Positions 20,683 through 31,384 are shown, counted from the stretch's first letter. The stretch is 64,000 nt of DNA from Staphylococcus argenteus (GCF_000236925.1 NC_016941.1:1054001-1118000); one strand, 5' to 3'. Translations and numbers: made by a program. The notes: generated by a model not told the origin, from the letters alone.

Positions 20683-20725
20683 TGTCACAAAATTGACATT
20701 TTCTGATGTCGTTAATTTGTCACAA
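20683..20725. promoter_or_regulatory. Duplicated TGTCACAA motif upstream of ctaB
   Basis: TGTCACAA occurs at 20683-20690 and again at 20718-20725, 80-120 bp before ctaB, with similar flanks (AATTGTGTCACAAAATT and TTTGTCACAATTT). The spacing of 35 bp is about three helical turns. Published work places ctaA/ctaB under redox control by SrrAB, so these may be redox-regulator sites; the regulator is an inference. Confidence 0.35.
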
Positions 20726-20804
20726 TTTAATTTTATTAAACCTAGTCTTTTTATGCAATCTAAGATATCATAACATTATATGAACAAATTTAAGGAGGGG
20801 GATT

Positions 20805-21716
20805 ATGAGCAAAGAGCATACTTTGTCGCAAAATATTAGCAGAGTAAACTTCAAAGAATTGCAACAGATTATTAAAATGGGACTTGTTCAAGGTAACTTA
20901 ATTCCAGCTTTTGCGGGCGCATGGCTAGTAGTTGTAATGACAAATCATTCCTTCTTATCATCAATACCTCAGATTTTATTAATGCTTTTAGGTTCTACTT
21001 TAATTATGGGTGGCGCGTGTGCGTTAAATAATTATTACGACCAAGATATTGATCGTATTATGCCAAGTAAACAAAATAGACCAACAGTTAATAATAGAAT
21101 TTCAGATAAAAATTTATTACTATTAAGTTTTGGCATGATGTTAGTTGGAGAAATTTGTTTATTTTTATTAAATATTCCATCAGGCGTACTTGGTCTAATG
21201 GGTATTGTTGGTTATGTGTCTTATTATTCAATCTGGTCGAAAAGACATACAACTTGGAATACAGTTGTTGGGAGTTTTCCAGGTGCAGTTCCACCATTAA
21301 TTGGATGGGTTGCAATTGAAGGGCAAATTAGTTTAACAGCAATTGCGCTGTTTTTAGTTGTATTTTGTTGGCAACCAATTCATTTTTATGCCTTAGCAAT
21401 TAAACGTAAAGATGAATATGCACTTGCAAATATTCCAATGTTACCATCAGTTAAAGGCTTTAAACGTACGCGTGTCAGTATGTTTGTCTGGCTAATTATT
21501 TTATTGCCAGTACCTTTATTACTACTAAATTTAGGTGTCGTATTTGTAGTATTAGCTACATTGTTAAATTTAGGATGGATTGCATTAGGTTTAACAACAT
21601 TTAAGAAAAATTCAGATCAAACAAAATGGGCAACACAAATGTTTATTTATTCACTAAACTATTTAGTGATCTTTTTCGTGTTAGCTGTGATTGTGTCATT
21701 ACTTACATTGATCTAG
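20805..21716 (+). CDS. ctaB: Heme O synthase (protoheme IX farnesyltransferase)
   Basis: A UbiA-family membrane enzyme of 303 aa that attaches a hydroxyethylfarnesyl chain to heme b, making heme O. About eight to nine membrane segments. The aspartate-rich motif is present ([12 protein letters not shown], about residues 76-87) together with [13 protein letters not shown] and the [13 protein letters not shown] motif. Excellent ribosome site (AAGGAGGGGG). It is followed 15 bp later by ctaM, likely in one operon. Confidence 0.96.
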   Translation: MSKEHTLSQNISRVNFKELQQIIKMGLVQGNLIPAFAGAWLVVVMTNHSFLSSIPQILLMLLGSTLIMGGACALNNYYDQDIDRIMPSKQNRPTVNNRISDKNLLLLSFGMMLVGEICLFLLNIPSGVLGLMGIVGYVSYYSIWSKRHTTWNTVVGSFPGAVPPLIGWVAIEGQISLTAIALFLVVFCWQPIHFYALAIKRKDEYALANIPMLPSVKGFKRTRVSMFVWLIILLPVPLLLLNLGVVFVVLATLLNLGWIALGLTTFKKNSDQTKWATQMFIYSLNYLVIFFVLAVIVSLLTLI

Positions 21717-21731
21717 ATTAATTAAGTTAGG

Positions 21732-22202
21732 ATGAAAGATATGGGCGTTCCAATTTTACCAACGATTAGTACGACATGTATTGTTATTAGTGCGATTTTA
21801 ATTGCTATTGGTTGGAGACTTATTTGGAAAAGGGAAATCAATAAACACAAAAATGTCATGTTAGCTGCAGCATTTTTTGCTTTAACTTTTTTCTTAATCT
21901 ATGCAAGCAGAACGATATTTATTGGTAATACAGCATTTGGCGGACCGGCATCAATCAAGAAATATTATACAATTTTCTTGATTTTCCACATTAATTTAGC
22001 AACTATTGGTGGTATTTTAGGTCTAGTTCAAATAATTACTGCTTTCAAAGATAAATTTAATATACATCGTAAATTTGGACCATTTGCTTCAGTTATATGG
22101 TTCTTTACAGCAATTACAGGTGTAGCAGTTTATTTATTGTTATATGTATTATATCCAGGTGGAGAAACGACATCATTGATTAAGGCAACGTTTGGCCATT
22201 AA
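21732..22202 (+). CDS. ctaM: Heme A oxidase assembly factor CtaM (DUF420)
   Basis: A 156-aa DUF420 membrane protein with four or five hydrophobic segments and histidines in HINLATIGG and HRKFGPFAS. In S. aureus CtaM is required for a functional heme A-containing terminal oxidase. It follows ctaB in the same direction with a 15-bp gap, so both probably share a transcript ending at the terminator at 22227. The start may be ATG 21732 or the in-frame ATG 21741 (MGVPILPT). Confidence 0.9.
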   Translation: MKDMGVPILPTISTTCIVISAILIAIGWRLIWKREINKHKNVMLAAAFFALTFFLIYASRTIFIGNTAFGGPASIKKYYTIFLIFHINLATIGGILGLVQIITAFKDKFNIHRKFGPFASVIWFFTAITGVAVYLLLYVLYPGGETTSLIKATFGH

Positions 22203-22226
22203 AATGAATTGATAATTATTGCGAAT

Positions 22227-22259
22227 CTGATAAGACAAATTGTTTTATCAGGTTTTTTT
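22227..22259 (+). terminator. Rho-independent terminator of ctaBM
   Basis: CTGATAAGACA pairs with TGTTTTATCAG around a short loop, followed by seven T. Confidence 0.85.
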
Positions 22260-22276
22260 ATTTTAAAATTCAAGTA

Positions 22277-22342
22277 TTGGACAGTAAATGAAATTCTTGG
22301 CGAGTCACTGATTACTTAGTCAATATATGATTTACTGTTCAA
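22277..22342. repeat. Long-loop inverted repeat before the CAP-domain gene
   Basis: TTGGACAGTAAAT (22277-22289) and ATTTACTGTTCAA (22330-22342) are inverted copies with one mismatch around a 40-nt loop. The rest of the 355-bp gap up to 22558 is AT-rich and holds nothing else I can name. Confidence 0.35.
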
Positions 22343-22557
22343 ATTTTTATATTATGTTAAGTCTGTAGTTATAATTTGATCATAAATGCTTAATGATAGG
22401 GTATGATATAAATATCGAGTTATTACAAGTTATAATTTAGAAAAGTAATAGTGCTTAATTAGACGATAAAATTGCCATAGTTTTGTCGGTGTCGAAAATT
22501 TGCTTATTGATGCGTTGTTTTTTACAATAGTATTAATACTTTTTAGGTGGGCGTTTA

Positions 22558-23595
22558 ATGAAAAAGTTAGTAATAAGAGTTATTGGTGTATTATTTTTAG
22601 TTGGATTTCTAATTTACTTATTTTATTCTCCTAGATTAAAATTTGACGTACTAGAGAATCCGAACAAAGGTAATAAAGTAAATAGAACAGATCAAATTAA
22701 GAAGGCAAATAACAATGCTGAAAATCCTAAACCTAAAGATGGCGTTGGTACATGGGTAGGAAAAGATATTAAAATACTTACGTCAAAATTTGGACAGGCA
22801 GATAGAGTATATCCATTTCGTGATGGTTACAAAAATTATGTTTTTAAAAATAAAGACAGTTATTATATTGTTTCAGTAAAAAAAGATAAAATAGTTTCAG
22901 TGTATGCGACAGGTGACAAAGTAGATGTCAGTCCGTTGAAAATCGGTCAGCATTCTGCAGAGATATTTAATCATACGAGCATTAATCCTGAACCTTCGTT
23001 TACAGTGAATGGAAAAAAATATGAATTTGAATTGTCAGATGAAGATTTAAAAACACAAACATTAATTAAATATGGCGATATTTATGCGCAAGTATATTCT
23101 GATCAACAATCAAAAAAAGTGTTAAGTGTAAGATTTTTAACAAAAGAAATGTTGGCAGATATTGAACCGTATCAATTAAATTCAAATTCTACTGGTGGGG
23201 AACATAATAAACGTCCATATGAACAAAATCCAAATCAGTTAATATCACTATACGAAGTAACAAATGAAATGAGAAAGTTAAAAGGATTGAAACCTTTAAA
23301 AATTAATAATGATTTAGCTCATATTGCTTCAAATAACTTATATGAGGCTACATCAAATGGGACAGATAGTGTTGAATTTACTGAAGATGCTTTAAGAGGG
23401 CAATTAGATAAAAATCATGTTACTTATAAAACGACGGCACAAAATGTAGGCTATGCATTTAATGATGTGCCAACGTTAATTCATAGTTGGATGAATTCAG
23501 ATATACATCGATCTCGTCTTTTAAATTCAAAATATGATGAGATGGGTGGAGACGTAATGAGAGATTATTATTCACTAATTTTCTTAGAAAAATAA
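22558..23595 (+). CDS. CAP-domain membrane-anchored protein (YlbC-like)
   Basis: A 345-aa protein with an N-terminal membrane anchor (about residues 5-24), a CAP-associated N-terminal domain (about 60-200; GVGTWVGKDIKILTSKFG) and a C-terminal CAP/SCP domain (about 225-340; LISLYEVTNEMRKLKGLKPL ... HSWMNSDIHRSRLLN). CAP domains are secreted folds with varied roles, and none is proven for this protein. It is the first of a set matching the Bacillus ylb order (ylbC, ylbF, ylbG, rsmD, coaD, tmcAL, yceD, rpmF). Ribosome site GGTGGG. Confidence 0.85.
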   Translation: MKKLVIRVIGVLFLVGFLIYLFYSPRLKFDVLENPNKGNKVNRTDQIKKANNNAENPKPKDGVGTWVGKDIKILTSKFGQADRVYPFRDGYKNYVFKNKDSYYIVSVKKDKIVSVYATGDKVDVSPLKIGQHSAEIFNHTSINPEPSFTVNGKKYEFELSDEDLKTQTLIKYGDIYAQVYSDQQSKKVLSVRFLTKEMLADIEPYQLNSNSTGGEHNKRPYEQNPNQLISLYEVTNEMRKLKGLKPLKINNDLAHIASNNLYEATSNGTDSVEFTEDALRGQLDKNHVTYKTTAQNVGYAFNDVPTLIHSWMNSDIHRSRLLNSKYDEMGGDVMRDYYSLIFLEK

Positions 23596-23610
23596 AAATG
23601 AGGGGTATTT

Positions 23611-24045
23611 ATGATAAATGAAGCTTCATTGGCAATACTAGATGATATTGATGGACTTGCCGATATGATTGTTGAATCTGATATATATGCGTCTTTTGAA
23701 CAAGCTAAATTCGCACTTGAACAAAATGATGAAGCACATCTACTTTATCAATCATTTTTGAAATCAAAAGAGAAATATGATGATGTGATGCGTTTTGGGA
23801 AATATCATCCAGATTATAAACAGATTATGTTAGAAACAAGGCAACGTAAAAGGGCTTACGAAATGTTAGAGGTTGTTATGCAATATAAAGCTAGAGAGAT
23901 GGAACTTCAACATTTAATTGATGAAGTTGTTACTAAAATTGCATACGCCGTGTCGGATCATGTGAAAATAGAAACAGGCAATCCATTTTTTCAAACCACA
24001 CATGGTGGTTGTGCATCGGGTGGATCATGCAATTGTTCATTATAA
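23611..24045 (+). CDS. ylbF: YlbF/RicF family regulator of RNase Y
   Basis: A small helical protein of 144 aa. In Bacillus the YlbF-YmcA-YaaT (RicFAT) complex directs RNase Y processing of selected operon mRNAs and carries iron-sulfur clusters. The C terminus here ends in a cysteine cluster (Cys134, Cys140, Cys142 in GGCASGGSCNCSL), consistent with a cluster-ligand role. It begins 15 bp after the CAP gene, in the same unit. Ribosome site GAGGGG. A terminator follows. Confidence 0.85.
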   Translation: MINEASLAILDDIDGLADMIVESDIYASFEQAKFALEQNDEAHLLYQSFLKSKEKYDDVMRFGKYHPDYKQIMLETRQRKRAYEMLEVVMQYKAREMELQHLIDEVVTKIAYAVSDHVKIETGNPFFQTTHGGCASGGSCNCSL

Positions 24046-24075
24046 ATATTATGAATCCGCGATATGGATTTAAAT

Positions 24076-24130
24076 AAAACAGCAGTAAAAGGTATTTTCT
24101 AATTGAAAATCATCTTACTGCTGTTTTTAT
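24076..24130. terminator. Bidirectional terminator
   Basis: AAAACAGCAGTAA (24076-24088) and its complement (24115-24127) form a 13-bp stem with A-run left and T-run right, between ylbF and the convergent GDPD gene. Confidence 0.85.
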
Positions 24131-24224
24131 ATTTATTAAACTTTTGGAATGTCTGGATTTGCTATAGTCTCCAGGAACAATAATAGATATGTTTCAAAGG
24201 TACTGTCACGGTTTCAATCAATTA

Positions 24225-25151
24225 TTAGCTGTTCATTAAAGTTTGTTTGAATTGTTGAGCTAAGTCTGGACGGTCTGTCACGATAGTATGTGCGCCTTTT
24301 TGATATAAATCTTGCATCAAGTCAATACTATTCACACCGTAATAACCAGGAATCACATTCATATTATTCAACCATTTAATAAAATTAGTAGAAGTTAAAT
24401 TTATTCCTTTAAAGGATGTTGGCATTTGGAATGTTTGAGCTAACGGTGTATAACTTCTACCGCCTAATAAATAAAATTTTAAAAATGCTTCCGTCACTTC
24501 TTGTTGGCTTGCACCGATTGCAACAGAACCTTGTGCTATATTATTAAACCTTATAATTTGTTCTTTAAAAAAGCTTGTTACTAAAACACGATCAAAGGCA
24601 TTATTTGCAGCAATTGTATCGTACATTACTTGAGGGGCAATGGAACCTTCGTAAGAGTCTGGTGCATCTTTTAAGTCCACATTAATATACATGTCAGGAT
24701 ATAACTTTAATAATTCATCGAAGGTTAATATTTCTGTATGCTTATAACCACGATAAGGTGTATTTCCATTAATATCTTTAAAATGGTATCCAGCGTCTAG
24801 TTTTTTTAACTCAGATAATGTATGTGCACTTACTTTACCAGATCCGTTAGTTGTTCTATCAACTGTAGCATCATGAAATACAATGAGTTGTTGATCTTTC
24901 GTAAGCCTTACATCGGTTTCAAATCCATCAACACCTAAATCTTTGGCGTGATCGAATGCAAGTTGTGTTTGTTCAGGTCTTAAAGACATACCACCACGGT
25001 GTGCGAATATATATGGTGCAGGCCCTTTGAAAAATGGGGGGATGGTTTGTTTTTTATTGACAACTTTGTTTTTATTTATCATTAAAAGACTACTTATAAA
25101 ACCAGCACCTAAGAGTATTAAATTAAAAACTTTTTTATTAACTTTTTTCAT
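24225..25151 (-). CDS. Glycerophosphodiester phosphodiesterase, membrane-anchored
   Basis: A GDPD-family hydrolase of 308 aa that should release sn-glycerol-3-phosphate from deacylated phospholipids or teichoic acid-type diesters. Catalytic parts are seen: HRGG (about residue 52), the ExD motif (FETDVRLTKD), H in FHDATVDRTTNG and the late KGAHTIVTDRPD. The N terminus is a hydrophobic anchor (about 8-22), placing the enzyme outside the cell. The ATG at 25151 follows AAGGAGG; the frame continues upstream to 25193. It interrupts the ylb order on the opposite strand. Confidence 0.9.
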   Translation of the reverse strand: MKKVNKKVFNLILLGAGFISSLLMINKNKVVNKKQTIPPFFKGPAPYIFAHRGGMSLRPEQTQLAFDHAKDLGVDGFETDVRLTKDQQLIVFHDATVDRTTNGSGKVSAHTLSELKKLDAGYHFKDINGNTPYRGYKHTEILTFDELLKLYPDMYINVDLKDAPDSYEGSIAPQVMYDTIAANNAFDRVLVTSFFKEQIIRFNNIAQGSVAIGASQQEVTEAFLKFYLLGGRSYTPLAQTFQMPTSFKGINLTSTNFIKWLNNMNVIPGYYGVNSIDLMQDLYQKGAHTIVTDRPDLAQQFKQTLMNS

Positions 25152-25392
25152 AAAATTTCCTCCTTGAATACGTTTATAGCTTATCAAAATCATAGTTGTG
25201 ACGATAGTAATAAGAATAATTATTTATAGCTGCGTACTTTTGGAATTAGGCGAAAAATGTACAGGAGCATATTTACCATAAAGTACTAAGGTGTTTGTTA
25301 TAGATTGGTAATTTAAATGGGGGAGCTTAATATTTTAAAATTTATAAAGACATGATATGATTAATGCTGAAAATAAATGGAGTGAGGTTTAA

Positions 25393-25647
25393 ATGAATTT
25401 AATCCCAAGAACAAGTATTGTAGTTTACTTAAAACATATGAAACATGAACGACAAATCCGAAAATATGGACATATCGTTCATACAAATAAAGATCGTAAA
25501 TTTGTAATAATGTATGTGAATGAGCAGGATGCAGATCAAATTGTACATAAATTAATGCAACTAAAATACGTAAGACACATTGACGGCTCGCCGTATAAAT
25601 ATTTAAAGAAAACATATGAAAAGGAAAAACACGAGATTTATAATTAA
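25393..25647 (+). CDS. YlbG family protein (DUF2129)
   Basis: An 84-aa soluble protein matching YlbG/DUF2129 ([27 protein letters not shown] at the start). Function unknown. Ribosome site GGAGTGAGG. It ends 2 bp before the stop of the convergent gene at 25650, with no terminator between them. Confidence 0.85.
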   Translation: MNLIPRTSIVVYLKHMKHERQIRKYGHIVHTNKDRKFVIMYVNEQDADQIVHKLMQLKYVRHIDGSPYKYLKKTYEKEKHEIYN

Positions 25648-25649
25648 AA

Positions 25650-26039
25650 TTATTGTAATTTAGGTATCCAATTTTGGAGTCTTAATACACTAATTAAATA
25701 ATTATAATATAATGATAAGTCGTGAAATGCTTGTGGTGGCTGTACATCAATACCAAATACGGGTATATTGTATTTCTTTGCACAGTCATTAATCATTTTA
25801 GATTTTGTATTTAATTCTGGATATGTGTATTTAATTGCATTTATCATAATATAAAATGCTTGAAAATGATTACCACTTGTTGGATTCATAATGATAGCTA
25901 CAGATGATTTAGCATTTTCAACTAGTGGCGAATGAAAATAGATAATTTTATCAATGCGTTGATGGTTATACTCAATCAATGTCATAAACTCAAATAAATC
26001 AGTTAGCCCTTCGCCAAGTGTAATGAATGTTTGTTTCAT
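25650..26039 (-). CDS. Conserved protein of unknown function in the ylb block
   Basis: A 129-aa soluble protein I do not recognise by family. It contains FITLGEGLTDLFEFMTLIEYN near the start, a possible hydrophobic strand region (IDKIIYFHSP, KSSVAIIMNP), and a YNIPVFGIDVQPP motif; a Rossmann-like alpha/beta fold is plausible. The ribosome site AAGGAGATTG is good. It lies convergent to ylbG and divergent from rsmD. Its length and conserved codon use suggest a real gene rather than a chance frame. Confidence 0.75.
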   Translation of the reverse strand: MKQTFITLGEGLTDLFEFMTLIEYNHQRIDKIIYFHSPLVENAKSSVAIIMNPTSGNHFQAFYIMINAIKYTYPELNTKSKMINDCAKKYNIPVFGIDVQPPQAFHDLSLYYNYLISVLRLQNWIPKLQ

Positions 26040-26108
26040 AAGTTTATCAATCTCCTTTTTCTCAATAAATTATATTAAATAACTAAACGAATTGGAAGTG
26101 TCAACAAC

Positions 26109-27135
<1,027 letters not shown>

Positions 27136-27141
27136 TAAAAG

Positions 27142-27190
27142 AACAGTATTTTAGGTTTATCATGGTTAGCAATCCTAAAATACTGTTTTC
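27142..27190. terminator. Bidirectional terminator between coaD and tmcAL
   Basis: A 14-bp perfect stem (27142-27155 with 27174-27187), flanked by A-rich DNA at left and TTTTC at right. Confidence 0.88.
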
Positions 27191-27195
27191 ATTTG

Positions 27196-28335
27196 TTATT
27201 GATATTGTTGGATGACGGGGGTGTTGAAGTCTGTTTGCTGTTGCCCGCTAATTGCATTATAAATATGAGTTGATTTGATTTCATTTTTGAAATAATGCGC
27301 ATTATTTTTATTGATATTAGTGAAGTAATGTCTGTCTGGAAATTGTTTTTTTAAACACTTTAAATATTGTCTACCACGTTCATTCATTGCCAACACTTTG
27401 ACGGCTTCAATATCGTTTGTAATATCTTGAGTTTGAATATTTAATAAGATATTCATTAATACTCTTTGAATGTGCGTATACGTATAGCGCTTTGTTTTCA
27501 ATAATTGGACATATTGATGGAAATCATTAGCGTCATTGACGTAAGCTTTTAGACGATTTTCTAAACCTTCAGTAACCGTATAAATATCCTTTAATGATTC
27601 ATGAGGCATTGCCAAAATTTGATACTTTAAATATGGGAATACTTGATTTAAAGTTAAATGTGGTTTGATATATAGATGGTGTATCTTTGTTGGTACTACT
27701 TTATGCCAAAGGTCATCTTGATTTATTAGCGATGTTCGGATAGATGTACCACTCGCAAATTCATTATGTTGAATCGATGCATCATGATGTTGCGCACTTT
27801 CACGTTTAATGGTCGTTGCTTTAATATGTGGTGCATATTTTTTAATGGCTTTTAAATAACTGATACCAAGTAAATTATTAGGATTTAAAAGTGCTTCATG
27901 ATCATTTAATAATTCACTTATGATACGAGGATAGCTTTTACCTTCTTTTAATTTTTGTGAAAATGCTGTAGATTGCTCAATTTGAATAATGTTTTGAGCC
28001 AATACTTTCAATGTTTCTATGTCGTTGCTTTCACTTCCAAAAGCGACTGTATCAACGTTCATATAATTGGCAACTTTAATCGCTGTTTCGGCAAAATAAT
28101 CGCCAGAAGATAAACTTGCTGTGGTAGGTAATTCGATAACTAAATCAACAGCTGATAAGGCCATTTTAGCGCGAGTAAATTTATTGTATATTGCTGGTTC
28201 ACCACGCATAACAAAATTGCCACTCATAATCGCTATGGAGACGTCAGCATTTGCTATATTTTTAGATTGATTAATATGATAATGATGCCCATTGTGAAAG
28301 GGATTATATTCTGTGATTAAGCCAACGCTTTTCAT
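27196..28335 (-). CDS. tmcAL: tRNA(Met) cytidine acetate ligase (TmcAL/YlbM)
   Basis: Makes N4-acetylcytidine at the wobble base of elongator tRNA-Met from acetate and ATP. 379 aa, with the nucleotidyltransferase motif ([13 protein letters not shown]) and the conserved [13 protein letters not shown] and FASGTSIR blocks. ATG 28335 is chosen for the usual N terminus ([13 protein letters not shown]); TTG 28341 is an alternative closer to AAAGGA. The C-terminal half differs noticeably from the S. aureus protein I recall. It is divergent from yceD. Confidence 0.93.
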   Translation of the reverse strand: MKSVGLITEYNPFHNGHHYHINQSKNIANADVSIAIMSGNFVMRGEPAIYNKFTRAKMALSAVDLVIELPTTASLSSGDYFAETAIKVANYMNVDTVAFGSESNDIETLKVLAQNIIQIEQSTAFSQKLKEGKSYPRIISELLNDHEALLNPNNLLGISYLKAIKKYAPHIKATTIKRESAQHHDASIQHNEFASGTSIRTSLINQDDLWHKVVPTKIHHLYIKPHLTLNQVFPYLKYQILAMPHESLKDIYTVTEGLENRLKAYVNDANDFHQYVQLLKTKRYTYTHIQRVLMNILLNIQTQDITNDIEAVKVLAMNERGRQYLKCLKKQFPDRHYFTNINKNNAHYFKNEIKSTHIYNAISGQQQTDFNTPVIQQYQ

Positions 28336-28461
28336 TTGCAATTCGTCCTTTCAGTATTCATTATTAATATTGTAACAGAAGATGATATGTTAAGAAAAAA
28401 TCTTGACAACTTGTTCTTAGAAAGTTAAAATAAATTTTGTGCTTGTTAGAGGTGAAGCCAT

Positions 28462-29019
28462 ATGAAATGGTCAATTACGCAATTAAGAAAATATCAAGGT
28501 AAGCCATTTGAATTTGATCAAACGGTGAGTTTTGACAATTTAAAAGAATCATTAGATTTAATTGATTTATCTCCAATTACTATCCGAGGTCAGTTAACCA
28601 TTAAGTCAACAGAAGTCGTTGCTGATATTCACATTATTGGGACGTATACAATGCCATGCGCACGTACACTTGTACCAGTTGAAGTACCACTAGATGTAAC
28701 TACTACCGAAGTATTTGATCTAGAAGGTTACAATCAATATAGTGATGATCAAGATGATGTAGATGAACATTATCACATTGTAAAAGACGGTATGGTTAAT
28801 GTTAAAGATATTGTTGAGGAAATTATCATCATTGAGAAACCAATGAGAGCATATTCAGAACAAAGTGATCAAATGTTGACAGCAGGTAATGGTTGGGAAG
28901 TAATCGATGAGGATCAATTAGATGAACTTGCTAAGCAGCAAGAACAAGATGATTCAGAATCACGACAAGTTGATCCAAGGCTTCAAAAATTACAACAATT
29001 ATATGATAAAGAGCAATAA
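28462..29019 (+). CDS. YceD family protein (DUF177)
   Basis: A 185-aa acidic protein of the DUF177/YceD family, which is almost always encoded directly upstream of rpmF and in some organisms aids 23S rRNA maturation. The beta-rich core has YTMPCARTLVPVEVPL near residues 65-80; the C terminus is charged and ends DPRLQKLQQLYDKEQ. Ribosome site GAGGTGA. It is 79 bp ahead of rpmF, likely one transcript. Confidence 0.88.
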   Translation: MKWSITQLRKYQGKPFEFDQTVSFDNLKESLDLIDLSPITIRGQLTIKSTEVVADIHIIGTYTMPCARTLVPVEVPLDVTTTEVFDLEGYNQYSDDQDDVDEHYHIVKDGMVNVKDIVEEIIIIEKPMRAYSEQSDQMLTAGNGWEVIDEDQLDELAKQQEQDDSESRQVDPRLQKLQQLYDKEQ

Positions 29020-29098
29020 GTAGTTTAATTAATGATATAATGTTGTTAATTAAGCCAACATTTAGTATTTTTCGTTTATAATCTAAGGAGGATATATC

Positions 29099-29272
29099 AT
29101 GGCAGTACCAAAAAGAAGAACTTCTAAAACTAGAAAAAACAAACGTCGTACGCATTTCAAAATTTCAGTACCAGGTATGACTGAATGCCCAAACTGTGGC
29201 GAATACAAATTATCACACCGTGTATGTAAAAACTGTGGTTCTTACAATGGCGAAGAAGTAGCAGCTAAATAA
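29099..29272 (+). CDS. rpmF: 50S ribosomal protein L32
   Basis: A 57-aa ribosomal protein: [20 protein letters not shown] followed by a zinc ribbon with CPNC and CKNC. The presence of all four cysteines marks the zinc-containing paralogue type. Strong ribosome site AAGGAGG 8 bp before the ATG. It follows yceD as in most Firmicutes and is closed by a strong terminator. Confidence 0.98.
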
Positions 29273-29289
29273 TTTTAGTTACTCAATAT

Positions 29290-29333
29290 AAAAAGTCCCG
29301 CTTAAAATGAAAGTTTTAAGTGGGACTTTTTAT
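29290..29333 (+). terminator. Rho-independent terminator of rpmF
   Basis: An 18-bp stem with one G-T pair (29290-29307 with 29314-29331) and a 6-nt loop; the T-run is part of the stem. Confidence 0.9.
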
Positions 29334-29345
29334 ATTGAAAAAAAT

Positions 29346-29385
29346 AATTGGCGGACGAGGTATCAAGATACCTTGTTCGCCAATT
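29346..29385 (-). terminator. Rho-independent terminator of isdB
   Basis: AATTGGCG...GGTATC pairs with GATACC...CGCCAATT over about 19 bp with loop AA; on the minus strand a T-run follows (A-run at 29338-29344). Confidence 0.88.
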
Positions 29386-29425
29386 TAAATTTGTAAAAAT
29401 ATTAAATAAATATTAAGACGATTTA

Positions 29426-31366
29426 TTAGTTTTTACGTTTTCGAGGTAGAACAAATGCAACAATACTGCTTAAAGCTATTAATGCCATCAATGGTAAAGT
29501 CATATCTTTATTTGATTCTTCACCTGTATTAGGTAATGTCTGTGCTTTGTTTTCTTTAGCAACATTACTATTTTGTTTCGTCGATGATTGTGCAGTATTG
29601 ACATCTTTTAAGCTTGATTTTTGAAGAGAAGCGCTTGGCTGAGATGCTTCTTTAACTTCACTTGAACCAACTGATGTTTGAGTTACATTTTTCGGTGATT
29701 CTGAAGTTGTAGAAGCGGGCTTAGCAACATTTTGAGTAGTCGATACTACTTTAGAAGGTTTAGTACTACTTGACTCTACTGTACTATTATCTGGTTTAGT
29801 TGCTGGTGTTTCAGCTTTACTTGATTCTTTAGATTCGCCACTCTCTTTCTCAACACTCGGTGCTTTGTCTTTCTCAACTTTTTTGTTGTTTTGTTTTGAT
29901 GCTTCTTTTTCAGCTGGTGCTGGAGTTGTTTTTTCTGGCGTTGCTGGAACAGGCGCTTTTTGAGCTGAGTTATCTTTTTGTTCTTTTTTGTTAGACTTTT
30001 CAGCATTGGCTTTTGTAAATGCTTCTTTGTCAACGATTCTAACATGATATTGTCCATCATAATCAATCGTTTTAACATGTACTTTTACGATAGCGTTATA
30101 TAATGTTTTACCATCAACATATGGGAATATGATTGTTCTCGTATTATTTTTAGCATCTTTGCTAATTGTTTTAACACGTTGACCTTCTACAATGAAATCT
30201 TTCCAATAATCATCGTTAGTAGTCTCCATTATCATATATTTTTTGCCATTAAGCATACCCGTTTTAATAGGGTGTTTAACGAAAGTATCCATCATTGACT
30301 CGTTATTCTCTACACTTTCATAAACAACATATTTTGTATCTTGTAAATCAGTTAGTTTCTCATTAGTCGGTTGAACATTTTGAAATTCTGTTACAGCTGA
30401 TTTCATTTGTTCATCAAGAGCTTTTTGAGTATCTTCTAACTTCTTCTTGTATTCAGCTTTTAATTTTTCAGGAAGTTTATCTTGGATTTTCTTTAACTCA
30501 TAAATTTGTCTCTCAAGTGTTTTAGCTTTGTTATATGGCGCTAGTAATTTTTCTGTTTTATAATCTTCATCATTTTTGAAATCGCTAGCTTTATTTGTAA
30601 TCGGTTGAGCGAATTCCATTAATGTATAGTCATATTTTTCTTCTTTATTATTAAAATCAATAGAGCTTACAATTTTCACAGCTTTTGTACCGTTTGAAAC
30701 AGGGAAGCGAATGTAAGCATAATCTTTAACCGTATCATATGATACTAATTTAATTGGTAATTTCTTGTCGCCTTCATAAATTTCGAATTTTCTCCAAAAT
30801 TGCCCAGATTGCAATCCTAATTCAATTTCAGTTTTATTTTTATCGAAAATAACTTTTGCTGGTTTAACGGTACTTGCATAATGATAAAATTGTCGCTCAC
30901 CATTTTCTTTTTTCATCTCAAAATCAATTGGTCGAGAATTGGTAGCACTATGATCTTTATCTTTTATTGCAGGATTTTTAATTGCTTCTCTAAGTTCCTG
31001 ATTATCAATTGCAACTGCATTGTTATTTGCTTTAGCAACTGGTTTTTCTTCTTTTACTTCTTTTGCCTCATTAATAGGGGCAGCTTCTTTATTTGAAACT
31101 GAAACTGCTTCTGCAACTGGTGTTTTTTTAGTCACTGTTTCAGTGGCTTTCTCAGAAGCTTTGTTTTCAGATGGTGATGAAGTAGGGTTTGCAACTGCCT
31201 CAGTTTTTGGTTGAGATTGTGCATTTATATTCGCTGATTCTTCGGCTGCTTGAGCTTCTCCATTCGACATCATTAAAAATAGTGTACTAATTGCTACTGA
31301 AGCGACACCAAGTGTTGATTTTCTGATCGAATAAAATGATTTAAATTCTTTTTGCTGTTTGTTCAT
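29426..31366 (-). CDS. isdB: Hemoglobin receptor IsdB, wall-anchored
   Basis: A 646-aa surface receptor that binds hemoglobin, pulls out heme and passes it to IsdA/IsdC. It has a YSIRK-type signal peptide ([13 protein letters not shown]; cleavage near residue 40), NEAT1 (about 145-265) with the FYHYAS hemoglobin-binding helix, a helical linker (about 275-335), NEAT2 (about 341-458) with the heme-ligand YxxxY pair (Tyr436, Tyr440) and Met359/360 region, a long K/E/S/T/P-rich wall-spanning stretch, and a sortase A signal LPNTG (611-615) with hydrophobic tail and RKRKN. A Fur palindrome lies 36-50 bp upstream of the start. It is monocistronic. Confidence 0.97.
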   Translation of the reverse strand: MNKQQKEFKSFYSIRKSTLGVASVAISTLFLMMSNGEAQAAEESANINAQSQPKTEAVANPTSSPSENKASEKATETVTKKTPVAEAVSVSNKEAAPINEAKEVKEEKPVAKANNNAVAIDNQELREAIKNPAIKDKDHSATNSRPIDFEMKKENGERQFYHYASTVKPAKVIFDKNKTEIELGLQSGQFWRKFEIYEGDKKLPIKLVSYDTVKDYAYIRFPVSNGTKAVKIVSSIDFNNKEEKYDYTLMEFAQPITNKASDFKNDEDYKTEKLLAPYNKAKTLERQIYELKKIQDKLPEKLKAEYKKKLEDTQKALDEQMKSAVTEFQNVQPTNEKLTDLQDTKYVVYESVENNESMMDTFVKHPIKTGMLNGKKYMIMETTNDDYWKDFIVEGQRVKTISKDAKNNTRTIIFPYVDGKTLYNAIVKVHVKTIDYDGQYHVRIVDKEAFTKANAEKSNKKEQKDNSAQKAPVPATPEKTTPAPAEKEASKQNNKKVEKDKAPSVEKESGESKESSKAETPATKPDNSTVESSSTKPSKVVSTTQNVAKPASTTSESPKNVTQTSVGSSEVKEASQPSASLQKSSLKDVNTAQSSTKQNSNVAKENKAQTLPNTGEESNKDMTLPLMALIALSSIVAFVLPRKRKN

Positions 31367-31384
31367 GTTGTAAAAACAACTCCT
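31367..31384 (-). promoter_or_regulatory. Ribosome site with small hairpin before isdB
   Basis: On the minus strand AGGAG is followed by GTTG-TTTTTA-CAAC and then directly by the ATG. The linear distance is long (about 13 nt), but the small hairpin would shorten it. Confidence 0.4.

Noticed and set aside
25648..25649. Frameshift fusion of ylbG with the gene at 25650
   Set aside because: The genes are on opposite strands and each is full length with its own ribosome site; the two-base gap is simple convergence.
29776..30078. Minus-strand lysine/glutamine-rich frame of 100 aa within isdB
   Set aside because: It is an out-of-frame reading of the repetitive wall-spanning part of isdB, with no ribosome site.
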